DNA from: an uncultured Verrucomicrobiota bacterium
Lineage (GTDB): Bacteria; Verrucomicrobiota; Kiritimatiellia; RFP12; UBA1067
Length of the DNA stretch: 17,117 nt
Assembly: GCA_946628745.1 (NCBI GenBank)
Contig: CAMOXA010000010.1
Location: forward strand, 1 to 17,117
Reading direction: 5' to 3'
Part shown: positions 6,801 through 12,347 of the stretch, in pieces
How the letters are laid out: the number at the start of each line of letters is the position of its first letter
How positions within the stretch are numbered: position 1 is the stretch's first letter
The notes under the pieces: generated by a model
The model's input: the letters and a program-made list of their open reading frames with translations, nothing else
Told to the model about the DNA's origin: nothing
The model's database searches: none
Translations under genes and position numbers: made by a program

Positions 6801-8109
6801 GGACTACACGATACCTTTTGCAGATGCCGTGGACGGCGGCAGCTTCATCAAGCTCAGGTCCGTCAACGTCGCGCAAAAAGACAACGATCCCGACCTCCAA
6901 GTCTTCGGCGGATCTCTGACGTCGAACGACGAGCACAACTACGGCTGGCGCGTACAGGACTATGTGACCGCCTGGGGCCGCACCGAGGTCGCCGTACCGC
7001 TCGCCACCGTGAATCCGGACGGGAGCACGGGGCTGCCTTGCATCGACAAGGGGTTCAAGGCCGACGGCTCCAAACGCTATTCGCGCGGCAAGATAGACTG
7101 GTCGCGAATCGACCGCTTTTTCATGAATATCAATTTCAAGGACAGGTACCGCAAGCGCCTGTCGGTGACGACCAAGATCGAGAATTGCCGCGTCGTCGAC
7201 GTCACGCTCGAAGAAGAGCGCGAGAAACTCGACGCGATGCTTTCGGAAAAAGCGGGCGACGTCGCCTGCGACTGTCCGCTCAAGCGCACCGCCTACGCAG
7301 AGGCGGTCGCGAAGGCGAAGGCGGCGCTGGACGCCGGCAACGTCGGCGTCGTGAGAAAGGCGATGGCCGATCTTGCCGCGGCGAGGGAAGACGCCGGTGT
7401 GAGGACGACCGTCGACAAATCGGCGCTGAGCGCCGCGGTCGGGGCGCGCGTAAAGACGTTCTCTCGCTACACGCCCGAGTCCGTCAGGGAATACAAGGAA
7501 ACGGTCCGCAAGTGCGCGGAAACGCTTCTTGCGGACAATGCGACGCAGCTCGACGTCAACCGCGCGGCCAGGAAGGCCGCCGCCGCGCCGTCGCTCTTGA
7601 AGCTGGAGCGCGTCACGCCGCGCGTCATCGCGAAGCTGCTGGACGAAGAGAGCGTCGAGCGGCACCATCTTTGCGTGAGCGTGCCGGCGAACGTCGACCT
7701 GTCGGCCGACGGCGACTACAGGGTGACGGTGCGCTACCAGATCAAATTCGAATCGACCCACGCGAAGCGTCCCGCCGGCGACGGCTGGCTGAAGCTGCTC
7801 GTCAACGGCCGCGCGCGCGTCTGGGGCGACACTGACTCGCGCGGCGAATCGGCGATTGCGGTGGCGTCGATGAGCTGCCTAAGGGACAGTCCGCTCGCCG
7901 TCTACTCCAAGCCCGGCGAGTGGATGACCGTCGAGCACGAGATACCTGTCGCCAAGCTCGCGGGCGGCAGGCTCACACGGTTCGAAACGTATCTGTTCAA
8001 CGACACGGGCGCATACCAGGGCGAGCCCGGCGAAGGAATCGACTGGAACAACGACAGCGGCGTCAAGATGACGGTGCGCGGCGTGGAGGTGCTGACCGAC
8101 AGGCCGTAA
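3805..8109 (+). CDS. Very large secreted multidomain GH3 glycosidase
   Basis: A 1434-residue exported enzyme of glycoside hydrolase family 3 (beta-glucosidase/beta-xylosidase type), about twice the usual family length. Seen in order: Sec signal peptide 1-22; GH3 N-terminal barrel with YGEDPYVAG, KHYALNNHENGR and nucleophile D266 in VVSDCGAID; GH3 C-terminal domain with SSEGHDR, where E506 is the likely acid/base as in beta-xylosidase-like members; Fn3-like domain about 640-725; bacterial Ig-like Big2 domain about 752-850 (YKSSNEAVAKV, GTATITA); FIVAR-like helical repeat 875-935; a beta-rich jelly-roll-like segment 940-1130; two further helical FIVAR-like repeats 1137-1262; and a second beta-rich C-terminal domain 1275-1434. 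There is no lipobox, LPXTG or obvious sorting signal. Shine-Dalgarno and promoter support ATG 3805. The accessory domains probably bind glycans, but I cannot assign them to named CBM families. It leads an operon with the next two genes. Confidence 0.88.
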   Translation: MYTRTKVSISAIVALVALGLFAGEKPAYRDTSLTFEERAVDLVSRMTLDEKFGQLGRNSIAVPRLGLDKYDYWNEALHGIQNGTGEGTSFPMPLSLAQTWDEEFIRKVASAIGDECRGHSRPASEGGRGRGLTYWCPTVNLARHPLWGRTNEAYGEDPYVAGRLASAFVEGMKGDDPRYLKTVPTIKHYALNNHENGRGSTSSDASDADIRDYYARVYRYIVERTDVPSLMSAYNAVNFTPSSGNPFLLTTLLRDTFGFTGFVVSDCGAIDNLERQQKWRPRRNTVEKDNYRLRDGVPLEKYVDADGVVTKPGSVAMAMMAGCDMDCNGDIYPREARKAYAAGLLDEGQLNINIYRSLLSRFKLGEFDPVEDVAYNGAEYSFAAAVETPEHRALADEAASRSVVLLKNDDGILPLNARKLRRIAVVGELADTCFLGNYCGKPKEKNRISPYAGIVDYLYVHNPRAAVSLVTSFGENGEIRAEDRESIETADVVLVVCADEHGDSSEGHDRTQLKLYRAQAEIARNAAALNPDTIVFLQTANVVELDVFKNAVKAILWSSHNGQGQGTGLANQVFGEVNPYGKLTFTWYAKESQLPGIRQYGLKEKFLPDEKPYPCGGFTYQYFGGDVEYPFGYGLSYTTFEYANAKIDRTSADANDKIRVSVDVKNTGRREGSEIVQAYVAYPKGRGLPAKQIKGFAKIDLKPGETKRADIEIDVADCCFWDGSRRVVPNGTYAVEIGASSADIKASFPVNVTGRLAAKLGVVAAKPADVVVKFGAKMASGLSITLVDDSFLAPAAAKTTYKSSNEAVAKVDGAGMVYGVAPGTATITARVEYNGSVKTAGFPVAVVPAGGAVTPPVEPIRRVVPLKPLAKDATKVDRDALEEAIRVKVRGDDYDPGTLAAYHDGIKKARKVFFDPKATQAEVDAAYGELAAVKSRLRDFRHIVADFRQANRTWPFGNGNVWVNWTNAKDAEGRDTVADFTGHDPRKLELRFTVTLTPSDYTIPFADAVDGGSFIKLRSVNVAQKDNDPDLQVFGGSLTSNDEHNYGWRVQDYVTAWGRTEVAVPLATVNPDGSTGLPCIDKGFKADGSKRYSRGKIDWSRIDRFFMNINFKDRYRKRLSVTTKIENCRVVDVTLEEEREKLDAMLSEKAGDVACDCPLKRTAYAEAVAKAKAALDAGNVGVVRKAMADLAAAREDAGVRTTVDKSALSAAVGARVKTFSRYTPESVREYKETVRKCAETLLADNATQLDVNRAARKAAAAPSLLKLERVTPRVIAKLLDEESVERHHLCVSVPANVDLSADGDYRVTVRYQIKFESTHAKRPAGDGWLKLLVNGRARVWGDTDSRGESAIAVASMSCLRDSPLAVYSKPGEWMTVEHEIPVAKLAGGRLTRFETYLFNDTGAYQGEPGEGIDWNNDSGVKMTVRGVEVLTDRP

Positions 8110-8160
8110 CGCGCGCCAGGTGCAGACCGGAATTGAATTCGACAATAACCGAAACATCCG

Positions 8161-8175
8161 AAAGGAGCTGAAGTG
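8161..8175 (+). promoter_or_regulatory. Shine-Dalgarno fixing a GTG start
   Basis: AAAGGAG (8161-8167) lies five bases before GTG 8173. This ribosome-binding site, together with the Tat motif directly following, decides the start of the oxidoreductase at a GTG codon. The 63-base gap from the GH3 stop shows no TATAAT-like box or terminator, so co-transcription with GH3 is likely. Confidence 0.7.
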
Positions 8176-9483
8176 GACACGACAAGAAGACAGTTCATCA
8201 TATCGGCGGCGGCCGCGGGTCTGATGGCCAAAGCGGGCGTCGCAGGGCCGGCGCTGCGCACGGGACGGCTCGTCAAAGGACGCAAGATCAATATCGCGTG
8301 CGTCGGATGCGGCGGCAAGGGAGCGGACGACGTGCGCCAGTTCTCGGGCGAGAACATCGTCGCCCTGTGCGACGTCGACATCGCCCGCGCGTCGCAGGCG
8401 TTTCTTTCGCACCCCAAGGCGAAACTGTTTCGCGACTGGCGCGAGATGCTCGCCGCGATGGACGCCGAAATCGACGCCGTCGTGGTCTCGACGCCTGATC
8501 ATATGCATTTCCCGATAGCGCTTCGCGCCATTGAAATGGGCAAGCATGTATACGTCCAGAAACCTCTTACCCACACTGTCAAAGAGGCCCGGCTCCTGCT
8601 GGAGGCCGCCCGGCGGCACGGCGTCGCGACACAGATGGGCAACCAGGGACACTCGAACGAAAGCACTCGTCTGTTCAAGGAAATGCTCGACGCCGGGGCG
8701 ATCGGCGACGTCGGCGAAGTGACGATTTGGACCAACCGCCCCGTATGGCCCCAGGACAAAGAACCGCCGAAGGGCGGCATGGCGGTGCCAGAGACGCTCG
8801 ACTGGAATCTGTGGCTCGGCGTGGCGCCGTGGCGTCCGTACGACAGGGCGTACGCGCCTTTCGACTGGCGCGGATGGTGGGACTACGGTTCCGGCGCGAT
8901 AGGCGACATGGGCTGCCACACGATCGACGCGGCTTTCTGGGCGCTCGATCTGCGCGCGCCTGAAAGCGTCTCTGCGGAGGTCGTCGGCGGCAACGCGTTC
9001 TCGTGTCCCAAAGGCTCGATAGTGACGTACAAGTTCCCGGCGCGCGGGAAGCGTCCGCCCGTGACTCTCAAGTGGTACGACGGCTGCTGCAAGCCGGAGC
9101 GTCCGGCGTTTCTGCCCGAAGGCGAAAAGATGTCCGCCTCGGGGCAGGTGTTCGTCGGGACCAAGGGCTTCATTTTCTGCCCGGGCGATTACTGCGACAG
9201 CGCGCGGCTTTATCCTGAAAGCCTGCGCGCGACGTTCGTCCAGCCGCCGAAGACGCTGCCGCGCATCGCGAACGGACACTACCAGAACTGGCTGGACGCC
9301 ATTCGCGGCGTCGTGGACGCGCCTTGCTCGAACTTCGAGCACGCCGCGCCGCTCACGGAAATCGCCCTGCTCGGCGCGGTCGCCGTCAGATCGCGTTCGT
9401 CGTTCAGGTGGGACGCCGCGTCGCTGAAGTGCGACAATCCCGCCGCGCAGCGTTTCATTTCCAAAGCATACCGCATGTTCTGA
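8173..9483 (+). CDS. Tat-exported Gfo/Idh/MocA family sugar oxidoreductase
   Basis: A 436-residue NAD(P)-dependent oxidoreductase of the Gfo/Idh/MocA family, which oxidise or epimerise hydroxyl groups of sugars and cyclitols. Seen: a twin-arginine signal (TTRRQFI, R5-R6, then an Ala-rich hydrophobic stretch); Rossmann motif VGCGGKG with G45/G47/G50; STPDHMHFPIAL; the EKP-type motif as VQKPL with K130 (Glu replaced by Gln); and GAIGDMGCHTID with D245 and H249, the usual catalytic region with K130. The long DWNLWLG...RGWWDYGSG segment is typical of the Tat-dependent members common in Planctomycetes, Verrucomicrobia and Bacteroidetes. Tat export implies folding with bound cofactor in the cytoplasm, as known for Zymomonas glucose-fructose oxidoreductase. 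It sits between the GH3 enzyme and a TIM-barrel isomerase-like protein, whose gene starts 18 bases downstream, so it probably acts on a glycan or released sugar in the periplasm. Exact substrate unknown. Confidence 0.9.
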   Translation: MDTTRRQFIISAAAAGLMAKAGVAGPALRTGRLVKGRKINIACVGCGGKGADDVRQFSGENIVALCDVDIARASQAFLSHPKAKLFRDWREMLAAMDAEIDAVVVSTPDHMHFPIALRAIEMGKHVYVQKPLTHTVKEARLLLEAARRHGVATQMGNQGHSNESTRLFKEMLDAGAIGDVGEVTIWTNRPVWPQDKEPPKGGMAVPETLDWNLWLGVAPWRPYDRAYAPFDWRGWWDYGSGAIGDMGCHTIDAAFWALDLRAPESVSAEVVGGNAFSCPKGSIVTYKFPARGKRPPVTLKWYDGCCKPERPAFLPEGEKMSASGQVFVGTKGFIFCPGDYCDSARLYPESLRATFVQPPKTLPRIANGHYQNWLDAIRGVVDAPCSNFEHAAPLTEIALLGAVAVRSRSSFRWDAASLKCDNPAAQRFISKAYRMF

Positions 9484-9501
9484 CAAGAGAGGAAAAGCAA
9501 A

Positions 9502-10851
9502 ATGAAAAGACTTGCCGTCTGTATCGCGCTTGGCGCGGCGTTTTCGTCGGGCGCGGCCGAGCTCAGGCTTTCGCTCCAGGCTTACACCTTCCGCGACCGC
9601 ACGTTCGCCGAAACCGTCGAGACCGCCGCGCGCCTCGGATACGCGAATCTCGAGGCGTACCCCGGCCAGAAGCTCGGCGGAGGCATGGAGGGCACGACCG
9701 ACTATCACATGGGCCCCGAAACCCTCGCCCGTCTCAAGGCGTATCTCGCGACGGCGCCCGTCAAAGTCGTCTCCTACGGCGTAACGGGTGCCGGCGGGGA
9801 CGACGAGTGGCGAAAGCTGCTCGCGTTCTGCCGCGAACTCGGCATCGGGCTCGTCCAGATAGAGGTCGGCCCGGACAATGCCCGGCTCAAGCATATCGCC
9901 GGACTCGCCGGAGAGTACGGCATACGCATAGGCCTGCACAACCACCGCCAGAAAGAAGGCCGCCCCGAGAACGTCCTCGCCGCGCTCGGCGACTGCGACG
10001 CGATTGTCGGCGCCGGAGCGGATATCGGACACTGGCACAACTCGGGCGTGAACCCGCTGGAGGGCGTCAAGAAGCTCGCGGGGAGATTCCATTGCATCCA
10101 CGCCATCGATTCGTCCGCCGATTCGGCCGGCCGCGACGTGGCTCTCGGCTCGGGCGTAATCGACGTAAAGGGAGTCCTCGACCAGCTCAAGGCCAATGAA
10201 TCGGGAATCGTGTACGTGACCGTCGAAGACGAGTGGCAGCACGCCGACCTCGAAGAGGCCGTGGCCGCCAGCGCGCGCTGGTTCAAGGCGTGGCAGCGCG
10301 GCGAGCTCGCGCCGTGCGGACGCATCGCCGTCGATTCGATCGATACGCTCTGGAAAGATGTCGACGGCAAGTCGCCGCGCCTTTGGGACATTGCGGCGAT
10401 CGGCGGCGAGAACATCGAAGAAAAGGTCTCGCAGATGCGCGCGATCGGCCTCGAGCCCGGTTCCCTCGAAAGCGACGCGAAGGGCATGAACGAGAGGGAG
10501 GGCGTCGCGAGCGCGTTCGCCGGCGAGGATGTGAAGTTCTGCCGTCCGTGGGCGGAGAAGGCGTACATCTCGTGCGAAACGACATTCCTTGTCGCCGCCA
10601 ACTACTACACCATCGCTTCCGCAAACGACGACCCCGCGCGCGACCCCGTCTCGTGGGTGCTGTACGGCTCGAAAGACGGCGGACCGTGGGTCGAGCTGGA
10701 CAGGCGCGAGAACCAGAAGTTCCCCTTGCGCAAGCAGCTGCGCGGATACGAAATCGCCAACCCGCAGATGTGCCGCAACTACAAGATTGAGTTTTTGAAG
10801 AACAACGGCAGCCATCTCGTGCAGTTCGCCCGCGTCGCGTTCTACGAATAG
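9502..10851 (+). CDS. Secreted sugar isomerase/epimerase-like TIM barrel with F5/8C-like C-terminus
   Basis: A 449-residue protein with a Sec signal peptide (about 1-18, SSGA cleavage region). Residues about 20-275 are a xylose-isomerase-like (AP_endonuc_2) TIM barrel. Seen: LSLQAYTFRDRTF, LEAYPGQ, VQIEVGP, IGLHNHRQK, DIGHWHNSG, HAIDS and VTVEDEW, which supply the Glu, Asp, His and Glu positions usually binding a divalent metal. The Lys of the common HxKD motif is replaced (HAID). Residues about 340-449 resemble an F5/8 type C (discoidin-like) module: YYTIASANDDPARDP, SWVLYGSKDG, WVELDRR, YKIEF. Such modules usually bind carbohydrate. Most isomerase/epimerase relatives are shorter and lack this tail. 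Gene order with the Gfo/Idh/MocA enzyme suggests a two-step reaction on an exported sugar or glycoside. Isomerase, epimerase and lyase activities are all possible. AGAGGA (9488-9493) is the ribosome-binding site. Confidence 0.82.
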   Translation: MKRLAVCIALGAAFSSGAAELRLSLQAYTFRDRTFAETVETAARLGYANLEAYPGQKLGGGMEGTTDYHMGPETLARLKAYLATAPVKVVSYGVTGAGGDDEWRKLLAFCRELGIGLVQIEVGPDNARLKHIAGLAGEYGIRIGLHNHRQKEGRPENVLAALGDCDAIVGAGADIGHWHNSGVNPLEGVKKLAGRFHCIHAIDSSADSAGRDVALGSGVIDVKGVLDQLKANESGIVYVTVEDEWQHADLEEAVAASARWFKAWQRGELAPCGRIAVDSIDTLWKDVDGKSPRLWDIAAIGGENIEEKVSQMRAIGLEPGSLESDAKGMNEREGVASAFAGEDVKFCRPWAEKAYISCETTFLVAANYYTIASANDDPARDPVSWVLYGSKDGGPWVELDRRENQKFPLRKQLRGYEIANPQMCRNYKIEFLKNNGSHLVQFARVAFYE

Positions 10852-10856
10852 CCTCC

Positions 10857-10874
10857 CCCGCGGCGCGGGCTTTT
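10857..10874 (+). terminator. Probable intrinsic terminator of the GH3 operon
   Basis: CCCGC (10857-10861) and GCGGG (10865-10869) form a five-base GC stem with a three-base loop, followed by C and TTTT (10871-10874). It begins six bases after the stop of the TIM-barrel gene. The stem is short but fully GC, so moderate efficiency is plausible. Confidence 0.5.
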
Positions 10875-10905
10875 GCTGTCGAGCCGTTTGCTCCTAAAGA
10901 GGGTG

Positions 10906-11043
10906 ATGATGAATAGCAGCAACGATAAGGCTGAGATTCGGCGCGTCATGAAGGCGCGGCGCTTTCGCGTCCGCAAAAACTGCCGCGCGGCTCTTTCGCC
11001 GCAGCGGCATTTATGCTATAATACAAATCAATCGATTTTATAA
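10906..11043 (+). CDS. Doubtful 45-residue basic small ORF
   Basis: ATG ATG at 10906 opens a 45-codon frame (product beginning MMNSSNDKAEIRRVMKARR) that ends at TAA 11041-11043. A purine-rich stretch (AAAGAGGG, 10897-10904) precedes it and could serve as a ribosome-binding site. Against it: the last third runs through the -10 box of the next gene, the predicted protein is rich in Arg because of the GC palindromes beneath it, and it matches no family I recognise. It may be a real small protein, the decayed end of one, or chance. Confidence 0.2.
   Translation: MMNSSNDKAEIRRVMKARRFRVRKNCRAALSPQRHLCYNTNQSIL
10982..11008. repeat. Two GC palindromes overlapping the DUF3127 promoter
   Basis: GCCGCGCGGC (10982-10991) is a perfect 10-bp palindrome and GCCGCAGCGGC (10998-11008) a perfect 11-bp palindrome about its central A. 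They share the half-site GCCGC/GCGGC and their centres are about 16.5 bp apart. GCGGC (10987-10991) can also pair with GCCGC (10998-11002) as a hairpin. They occupy the -35 and spacer region of the promoter whose TATAAT is at 11017, so they could be operator sites or simply GC-rich filler. Confidence 0.35.
11014..11022 (+). promoter_or_regulatory. Extended -10 promoter of the DUF3127-prmC operon
   Basis: TGC plus a perfect TATAAT (11017-11022) in an AT-rich island. The hexamer 17 bp upstream (TTTCGC, 10994-10999) matches the -35 consensus poorly. Transcription should start near 11029, giving a leader of about 36 bases with the Shine-Dalgarno AAGGAGA (11047-11053) 11 bases before ATG 11065. 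Confidence 0.7.
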
Positions 11044-11064
11044 ACCAAGGAGAGATCTGATAAA

Positions 11065-11451
11065 ATGGCGGCTATATACGAGTATACCGGCGTGGTCGAA
11101 AAAGTTCTGGGCGTGCAGACGTTCGCGAGCGGCTTCACCAAGCGCGATCTTGTGATGACGGACGATGTGGGCCAGGAGTCGAAGTGGCCCAACCATATCG
11201 CGTTCACGTTCAAGAAAGACAACACGAGCCTTCTGGACGGCGTCAAGGAGGGCGCCCGCGCGAAGGTGCGCTTCGCGATCGACGGCCGCGAGTGGACGAA
11301 TCCGCAAGGCCAGGTCAAATACTTCACCGATCTCACCGGGCTCAAACTGGAGATTCTCAACGGCGACGGATCCTCGACGGAGCCTGTTCCCGCGCCTCCC
11401 GAGGCGGACAGTTTCGCCGACGCCGGCGATATCGACGACATGCCGTTCTAA
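11065..11451 (+). CDS. DUF3127 protein with SSB-like acidic C-terminal tip
   Basis: A 128-residue protein of the DUF3127 family, predicted OB-fold-like and often thought to bind single-stranded DNA, though I know of no settled function. Seen: N-terminal beta-strand pattern YTGVVEKVLGVQTFASGFTKRDLVMT, the family's IAFTFKKD segment, and the signature GREWTNPQGQVKYF (74-87). After residue 100 comes a Pro/Ser/Asp-rich flexible tail ending DIDDMPF (122-128), closely resembling the acidic DDDIPF tip through which bacterial SSB recruits partner proteins. ATG 11065 is supported by the Shine-Dalgarno at 11047-11053. Only three bases separate its stop from prmC, so the two are presumably translated together. 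A role in DNA maintenance is inference. Confidence 0.85.
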   Translation: MAAIYEYTGVVEKVLGVQTFASGFTKRDLVMTDDVGQESKWPNHIAFTFKKDNTSLLDGVKEGARAKVRFAIDGREWTNPQGQVKYFTDLTGLKLEILNGDGSSTEPVPAPPEADSFADAGDIDDMPF

Positions 11452-11454
11452 GGC

Positions 11455-12321
11455 ATGACCTGGCGCGAGACGATAGCAAAAGCGGCTTCGTACATGGACG
11501 CAAAGTCCGTGCCCGACAGCCAGACCGCCGCGGAGCTGCTCGCCGCGCGCCTGCTCAAATGCGGCCGGGGGCTGCTGGCGTCGCGGCTTGACGGGCAGGT
11601 CCCAGAGCGCTTTCTGGAGGCGATGCGGCGCGGGATGCGCCGGCTCGCGGCCGGCGAACCTCTGCAGTACGTTTTGGGCGAGTGGGACTTCCGCACGCTG
11701 ACGCTCGGGTGCGACAGGCGTGCGCTCATTCCGCGCCCCGAGACCGAAGAACTCGTCACGCGCGTCCTCGGTTGGCTTCAGGCCGAGGCGCCCAGACGCG
11801 GCAGAATGTTCGTCGTCGATGTCGGCACGGGAACGGGGGCCATCATACTTTCGATAGCCAAGGAGTTCCGCGGCGACGCCGTGCTGCTCGGCACCGACGT
11901 AAGCGAGGAGGCGCTGGCGCTCGCCGCCGAGAATGCGCGCAGGACAGGCCTCGACGGACGCGTCAAGTTCGCCGCGATGGACGGGCTGGACGACTTCGAC
12001 GAGCCGGAAATGGTGGACGTCATAGTCTCGAACCCGCCCTATGTCACGCGGGAGGAGTGCGAAAGGCTCGACCCGCGCGTAAGGGATTTCGAACCGCGCC
12101 TCGCTCTCGACGGCGGCGTGAGCGGACTCGACTTCTACGACCGCTATCTTGCCGACGCCTTGAACATATTGAAGCCGGGCGGCGCGGTCTTTTTCGAAAT
12201 CGGCGAGAGCCAGGGCGAAGCCGTCTCGCGGCTCATGTCCGGCTATGGTTTCGCCGGCGTAAAGATCGAAAAGGACTTCGCCGGACGCGACCGCTATGCA
12301 TCGGGGGTTCTTCCCGCCTGA
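11455..12321 (+). CDS. prmC: Peptide chain release factor N5-glutamine methyltransferase PrmC
   Basis: A 288-residue PrmC/HemK enzyme, which uses S-adenosylmethionine to methylate the Gln of the GGQ motif in release factors 1 and 2 in the cytoplasm. Seen: the N-terminal helical domain with GEPLQYVLGEWDF, IPRPETEELV, the SAM-binding loop DVGTGTG (122-128), the catalytic NPPY motif (193-196, SNPPYVT), FEPRLALDGG, SGLDFY, IGESQG and the C-terminal DFAGRDR. The length is normal. The start lies three bases after the DUF3127 stop, without a well-placed Shine-Dalgarno, so translation is probably coupled to the upstream gene. The end of this gene contains the promoter region of the downstream ABC exporter. 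Confidence 0.95.
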   Translation: MTWRETIAKAASYMDAKSVPDSQTAAELLAARLLKCGRGLLASRLDGQVPERFLEAMRRGMRRLAAGEPLQYVLGEWDFRTLTLGCDRRALIPRPETEELVTRVLGWLQAEAPRRGRMFVVDVGTGTGAIILSIAKEFRGDAVLLGTDVSEEALALAAENARRTGLDGRVKFAAMDGLDDFDEPEMVDVIVSNPPYVTREECERLDPRVRDFEPRLALDGGVSGLDFYDRYLADALNILKPGGAVFFEIGESQGEAVSRLMSGYGFAGVKIEKDFAGRDRYASGVLPA

Positions 12322-12330
12322 CGGATTTTG

Positions 12331-12339
12331 TGGTATAAT
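12331..12339 (+). promoter_or_regulatory. Extended -10 promoter of the ABC exporter gene
   Basis: TGG plus a perfect TATAAT (12334-12339). The hexamer 17 bp upstream (TTCCCG at 12311, inside prmC) is a poor -35. The ATG at 12348 is eight bases after the box and no Shine-Dalgarno precedes it, again predicting a leaderless or nearly leaderless mRNA. Confidence 0.7.
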
Positions 12340-12347
12340 TGCCGGGT

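Noticed and set aside
3802..7761. 1319-codon open frame on the minus strand opposite the GH3 gene
   Set aside because: It is the antisense shadow of a GC-rich gene. The product is Arg/Val/Ala-rich with no recognisable domain, while the + strand frame has GH3 motifs throughout.
8129..8142. Palindromic GAATT/AATTC sequence between the GH3 and oxidoreductase genes
   Set aside because: The halves are too close for a hairpin loop and there is no adjacent promoter box or T-run, so neither a terminator nor an operator is supported.
9324..10199. Open + strand frame bridging the oxidoreductase and TIM-barrel genes
   Set aside because: Its Arg-rich translation has no motif, and both genes it overlaps have clear domain evidence in other frames.
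7879..10815. 978-codon open frame on the minus strand
   Set aside because: It crosses three well-supported + strand genes and their intergenic gaps and shows no family motif; it is a by-product of codon composition.
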